NCBI GenBank assembly: GCA_029962745.1
Contig: CM057165.1
Span: forward strand, 27,072,114 to 27,136,113
DNA length: 64,000 nucleotides
From: Echinometra lucunter
Taxonomy: Eukaryota > Echinodermata > Echinoidea > Camarodonta > Echinometridae
Direction: 5' to 3'
Shown here: positions 58,541 to 64,000 of the stretch, in pieces
Layout of the letters: the number at the start of each line of letters is the position of its first letter
How positions within the stretch are numbered: position 1 is the stretch's first letter
Made by a program: the position numbers and the translations under genes
The notes under the pieces: model-generated
Told to the model about the DNA's origin: nothing
What the model saw: only the letters and a program-made list of their open reading frames with translations
Database searches by the model: none

Positions 58541-59040
58541 CCTTAAAGGCACTGGCTAACTTTGTGAGTAGCTAATTTAAAAAATTCTCAAACTAAGATG
58601 AAACATGTGTATGAGTACTTGTATTTGTACTCAAAAACCCTGAAACCAACCATAATTTGGAATGAAAAAGTGTAAGTTAGACGCAAACGGCGATTTTATT
58701 ATCCGTCTCATGAGACAATCACTAAGAGGACCACTTTGCTTGAATTTTAAAATGCCGCTATGTGCCTCCCGCCGCGTGATTCGCCAGTACACACAGTACG
58801 GTAAGGTGAGTCATACGCGCATGCGCACTCCTTCTGTCTATTCTGTGCAATCAACCCTCGTATATTTTTCAAACATTGGTTCACATTTTTGATGTTTAAA
58901 AATACTTCCTGTGGATATTATACTTTGAAACTTTCAGACTGGTATTTTTACACTATAACCCTTACATGTATGTTTATCTCATTTTCAAGTAACAAAACAA
59001 GATTTTTTAAAATCATAACAATGTTAACCAAAGTCTTTAA
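58541..59040. mobile_element. 500-bp MITE with 10-bp target duplication
   Basis: It is flanked by a perfect direct repeat GCTTTATAAA (58531-58540 and 59041-59050). The ends are CCTTAAAGGCACTGGCTAAC and, inverted, TTAAAGACTTTGGTTAAC. A GC-richer centre (58680-58860) holds a spurious 76-codon frame. Duplication length of 9-10 bp suggests the Mutator-like group. Confidence 0.72.
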
Positions 59041-62000
59041 GCTTTATAAAGAATAGGCCGTATGTGTTATGTAGGAAGCTGTGCATGTCAAAATTGGTAA
59101 TGAAATCTCAAATCAGGAGAGTGGTTTCGTGATTTGTTTTATTTTGTCTGAAACTCCATTTATTGAATTTTTGCTTGGAATTTTGGCCTCATGTGAATGG
59201 ACAAAAAGGGGATATTGAGGTGAAATACAGCCTGCTCATTTTATGCATTAACTTTTTGAACTGCAATTGTGAAGGTGCAGTTCAATTCCTTGTCTGCTGC
59301 ATGCACATGCTTATGTTTGCCATGCAGCAACCTTTGGTCACCTTTTTTCTTTGTAAATTGATGTGGGAGACTACCACTGCCTGTATATAGAAAAGGGGGC
59401 TTGTGCACCCTCGCAGAGAATGGTATATAGAAATAGATAAAGGTGTAGATTGGCTCAACTCCTCTCCATTCTCCTATTTGATATTTCTATTGATAATGTT
59501 GATTTTAATTTGTTTTTTCATTTACAGATATTAGCATTTCATTTAAAATAATTTCTGTTATATACTACCATTTCCATATATACATATGATTGGTAAATGA
59601 GTAAAGTACCCATGGTCATTGTGATTGCTCTGAACTTATATCCTCTGAAGTGTCAATCATTATGTACTTACATTAGGTGCAGGAGAATAAATCATTTAAG
59701 ATATCAATTGTTCAATGCTGAACAGGAGCATCATCAAATGAACTACATAGGGCTTTTGAAAGGTACAATGTGCACGTCCAGAATCCAGCTCTATAAAAGA
59801 TGAGACTTTGTTACATAAATGTACTTTGTTTCCCTTTCATTCTGTTTTGTATTTGCTCAAAATATTGTTATATCAACACAACAGAAGTGGAATGTGAGGT
59901 CGGCGTACTTCAATCACTGGATTACCAAAATAATCTTGAAGCTCTTTTCCATGAGTGATTTTTATGAAGGCCAATAAGTGTGCATGCATGATTCACTTAC
60001 AGCGTTAGGGTTATGTACTCTTGAATAGTAACAAATTATTGGGGAAAAAATGTCCAAATTTAAAATGTATTCTGAGGAAATTCTCTGTTTTGGTACAATG
60101 ATAGGAGGTTAGATTTATAGGTAAGCAAATAATCTGATGTTTGACAGTCCCTCTCAAGATGCATTGAGAGCTGAAATTTTGTAACATATATTCCTTTTGA
60201 ATCATTCTTTCCAAAAACTTTATCAATTTTCTTTCGGTATGGTCAATGCAGTTTGATATTTCAAATAGACTTGTAAATAACATGGTATTCTTTGAGGTCT
60301 TTAAAATTTTATTTTATTTATTTATTTATTTTTTACAGTTTTAGAGCCAATTTTAGTTTGTTTGTGTAATTAGGGATACAGGCTCTTTTCATTTGACATT
60401 TATACACTACCCATTTCAAGAGCATTGTTATCGCATTGTTTTTCTTCAGATCTATGATCTTCTTTGAAGTAGTCTAATACAGGGATGAATTTTGTTACTT
60501 AGAATTATCAAGAAATGAATGAAAAAAGGCAATGACTGTTTTAATGCACTATGAGAGAATATACATTATAAGTTCAAGTCTTTAGACTTCCATCCATGGC
60601 TCATGAATAAGTCATTAGAGTGAAGCAGTCCTTCACAGCTTACCTAAGCCAGCCATGCGGTAAATAACCAGGTGTAAATCTCTACTCCACAGACCCTGAC
60701 AGGAAGCATTAATAGCAACTCTTAATTGAGCTCAGTGTGCGTGATCAATATCAAACAATAATGCCTTCTTCGTATTGTACTATGTGGGGATGGCATGCTG
60801 TCTCGCTGTTCATGAGAATGCATGTACACGGACGTTCTCATGTTTGTTATCAAAAGTTGCCTGACTCCCCCAGACAAACCACTCCCTGATGTATGAGAGA
60901 AAGTATACTAGAAACTTATTGTTTTTGTATTATACCCGATGCCTACTTGTACACGTGATGAAGATTTGTAATTTCAAGATTTTCTGAAAGTAGTATTTAC
61001 CAGAAATAGACAATAAACAGTATTTTACTTGTACCACACTGAGTAGAAAGTGCTGTAATGCAGCATCACACTAGTAATAATATTCAGAGGTGCGGAGAAA
61101 GTAGAAGTAGTTATTGAAAAGATGTTGAGGTCGGCTTTAAATGAATACATCCTCCCCTCCAAAAAAAACCCCTTTAAAATCAGAGACATATACCAGGCAT
61201 ATGATCGCTCACATCAGTCCAACTATCCTAGCTACATTGTAAATAGTATTGGGTGGTTATTTTTACATTGCTATGATCAATGTACAGATACATGTACGTG
61301 TACTTCTTTTTGTTCAGGACAAAAAATAAGCATTAATTGACAACGTCGATGTTTAGCAAAAGTTTAGGTTGATTTTTCATTTGTTTGAGCCCTTGTGCTG
61401 ACAAGAACCCGTGTGTTATTGGAATGCTTTTATGTCATTGTGTTACAAGTGTATCTCATACATTATTAATCACTTTGAAAATTCACGTAGTGGTAATGGT
61501 TAGAAAACTAGACTGGGCTGTTCAGTGTTTATTAGCAAATGGAAGCACTGTCTATCTACATGTAAGCAAAGAAAGGAGACCTGGGAGAGAGAATGAAATA
61601 GAGGCAACGTACTATTGATTGCAGCCATTTATAACAGCTCTAGAAAATGTGAAGGGTTTCTCTGTTCTACCAGGTTTCCAAAGTATATGTACATCATACC
61701 CTACCTTTTATTTCATAGCTGCAGTATTTCCTATTTCTAGAGCTCACAAAATGAAATAGTATGGTTTCTATGGCACACCTTCCCCCAGATATGGTCTACA
61801 GGTGTATATGATAAATGTCTTGTAGGAATATATAGCAAAGACAAATGCATATTTAAAGAAAGTTAAATTAAGTAGCTGAAACACATTCAAGAAGAAAACA
61901 TCAAGAGGCATGGTTATTAAGATATTAATTAATATTCAGGAGTATATCATCTGCTGAGCGACAGTAGGGTTTTGAATATGGCTTAATATCATCAACGCTC

Positions 62001-64000
62001 GGCCGAACCGTAGGATCCGTCGGTCTTGGGTCACAATACCGATTTTGAGTTTTCTGCGGAAAATAAAAGTAGAAGTCAAAGTCTATACCAGGTGGAAGTT
62101 CCATGGCATAAAATCCTTTAGTTTTCAAGATCTCATAATGTTTTTAGTGCAAGGACATATATCAATCTTGTAAAAGATGCACTTTTCCCATTGAAAAGTG
62201 TACTGCTGCAAAGCGATACTATGGTTCATTTGACTGCATGCATTAAATGTGCAGTCAGCAAATTGCTGTATCGGTGCGCATTGATTTTGTGTGTAAACTG
62301 AGCGATATGACAGTTTGGTTGACCGTGTGCATTAAATGTGCGGTCATAAGTGTTGTATTGTCATTTTTGTACAGCGGAAAGCTTGCCCACTAAACTAAAA
62401 ATACATGCATCTTGCCCTCTTGCAATTTCTCCTCCAATTCTTGAGTTTAAGTAAAAATAAAGACACTGCTTTTAAGGAGAGATCCTAAGCATCCCTGTCA
62501 TGTATTTTTCTATGAATAAATATCTGGGATGGCTTGTCAGGAATGGTGGGAATATATGGTTAGATATAGACTTGATTTTCTTCAAATAATGTTTTCACGC
62601 AGAGAATGAGATACAATGGTTCGGATGAGCGCCGATGATATCTACGGTATATATGTAGGTCTAGCTCCATTATACCTTTTAGTTAATATGACATAGAAAT
62701 AAAAAGTTGAATTAGACTTGAATCATCCTTAATTGTCTTGTCACATTTCTTTTTCTGTAGACTTTTAGTTGTTAATCAGCCAAATTACCACTGATTTTGA
62801 GAAGCGATTATATATCTTTAAATCACTCATGGATTCTTTTGATAAATGTCATTGAACCATGTATGCTGACCCAATACTACTCTGTAAGAGGTGAATGACT
62901 GTAATTGATCACTTCTTGAAGTATCTGAACAGAGCTCAGTGTTTATGATAGTAGTGTCTTATAGGTGAATGACTTCTTTGGTCACTTGTCAAATACTTCT
63001 AGGGTAGCTGACCAAGTAGTAGGGACCAATGTCCTGAGAGGTAAATGACTCCATTGATGATTGTCAGTGACTGCCTACATTTGAGTAGGAGGGTTTACTG
63101 ACCAGGCCATGTCATGAATTTCTAGCCTATACTCCCAGACTTCATTTTTATAGAATGATATGATTTCTTTTGATATTGAATACAAGCTTTTATTGCTCCG
63201 ATGAAGACAAACAAAGAAGTTTGATGAAGATACATGCATGACTAACAGATTTAAGAAAAAATGAAAACTTTGTGGTAGTAGACAAAGCAGTGGTGGCCTT
63301 AAAATGAAACATTTACTTTAGCATGCATAGGCCAACTATAACACATGAATAAATGTTGTGCAGGCAATCTACTCCTTACTGGTTGTGAAGACCAACCCTG
63401 TCAACACTTCCAAACAATGCTTCATTCACCACAATGCGTTTCTCTCCCACACATCAAAGGATGCTCCCCCTCATTGAACACAGACTCAGCTGTGTGCTGC
63501 TGTAAAGCTCCTAAATAATTGATGATGACAAGAGTTACATATTGATTTCTGTTTCAAGATCAGCACCATTCAACAATAGGGATATCGTTATCGATTAGCC
63601 GAATGTCTGGGCTTTGTGGAATGCTTTTTAATAAAAATGGGTGCTCCATAATAATGATTATCTCAGTTTATAAGCTTCCCCTATGACATAATGATTTACT
63701 TGCATGATATTTACAAACTGGCAATGGAATTCTCACAATAAGCAATAAGATTTTTGTTTATTTCATGTAGTGAGATATGGGTATTATTTGTGCATGTAAA
63801 TATATGCAGGAAATAAAGTGCTCATTCATATTGAATAAAGATCCATGATTTCTTGCCATAAAGATTGCAAGTCAAGACATGTTTCCTTCCTTATTGTTTA
63901 TGCTGGTTCTCAAGTATTGCAGAAAATGCACACTTTTTACTTCATGATATTTTATGCATGTGTGTTGCATCTCTTTAAAAAAAAAAAAGAAAAAAAAAAA

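Larger units (their letters stand above)
45687..64000 (+). other. SAPCD2: SAPCD2 intron 2 (at least 18.3 kb, runs off the window)
   Basis: It begins GTATGA and no further SAPCD2 exon was found. It contains an inverted pair enclosing a nest of transposons (46197-52076), further TIR elements (52975-53648, 54708-55925, 58541-59040), a LINE tail (48930-49077) and simple repeats. From 59050 to 64000 I see only AT-rich DNA, weak short duplications (62222-62350, 62888-63052) and an A-rich end (63978-64000). Confidence 0.65.

Overview
This is a stretch of animal nuclear genome, most likely from an echinoderm and possibly a sea urchin. The reasons are AT-rich, CpG-poor non-coding DNA, short exons with GT/AG borders inside multi-kilobase introns, dense families of small DNA transposons and CR1/L2-like LINE ends, many long G or C homopolymers, and invertebrate-deuterostome-like versions of three conserved genes. 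The species assignment is inference. The gene identifications rest on protein motifs that I could read directly.

Three genes are supported. (1) At the left edge, on the minus strand, are the N-terminal exons (5783-5897 and 269-541) of an ER alpha-1,2-mannosidase, MAN1B1; the catalytic domain lies outside the window. (2) In the centre, on the minus strand, is a complete DAXX gene built from only two coding exons (27001-27132 and 16421-18862), giving an 857-residue protein. It has SUMO-interacting motifs at both ends, the helical-bundle domain and the histone H3.3/H4-binding domain. (3) To the right, on the plus strand, are the first two coding exons (37833-38565 and 45544-45686) of a SAPCD2-like gene. 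The rest of it is not found before base 64000, so its second intron is at least 18.3 kb long. DAXX and SAPCD2 are divergently transcribed about 10.7 kb apart. The genes have unrelated jobs (ER glycan trimming, H3.3 chaperoning and silencing, spindle orientation) and I see no functional cluster.

Most of the remaining sequence is mobile DNA, much of it nested. 1-5.4 kb: MAN1B1 intron with a foldback element split by a hAT-like element, LINE debris and a tRNA-derived SINE. 5.9-16.4 kb: region between MAN1B1 and DAXX with a MULE-like MITE carrying a tRNA-like module, itself split by a tail-less retroposon, and a mariner-like MITE; 9.6-15.9 kb is AT-rich with no recognised gene. 18.9-27.0 kb: the DAXX intron, with one hAT-like element and a 6,155-bp inverted-repeat transposon (8-bp target duplication) that contains a hAT, a foldback, and further copies of the MULE-like MITE and the retroposon. 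27.2-37.8 kb: intergenic repeats, including a mariner-like MITE about 80 bp upstream of the DAXX start codon, two LINE pseudogenes and a roughly 180-bp tandem array. 38.6-45.5 kb: SAPCD2 intron 1, with a TIR element that carries a 117-bp GA-rich minisatellite. 45.7-64 kb: SAPCD2 intron 2, with an inverted pair enclosing a 5.9-kb nest of hAT-like elements plus several other TIR elements.

There is no CRISPR array, rRNA gene, true tRNA gene or bacterial-style operon. The most interesting signals are the nested element in the DAXX intron with its subterminal iterons, the retroposon with 12-14 bp target duplications and no A-tail, the tRNA-like module inside a MITE, and an intact EF-hand calcium loop in the SAPCD2 homologue.
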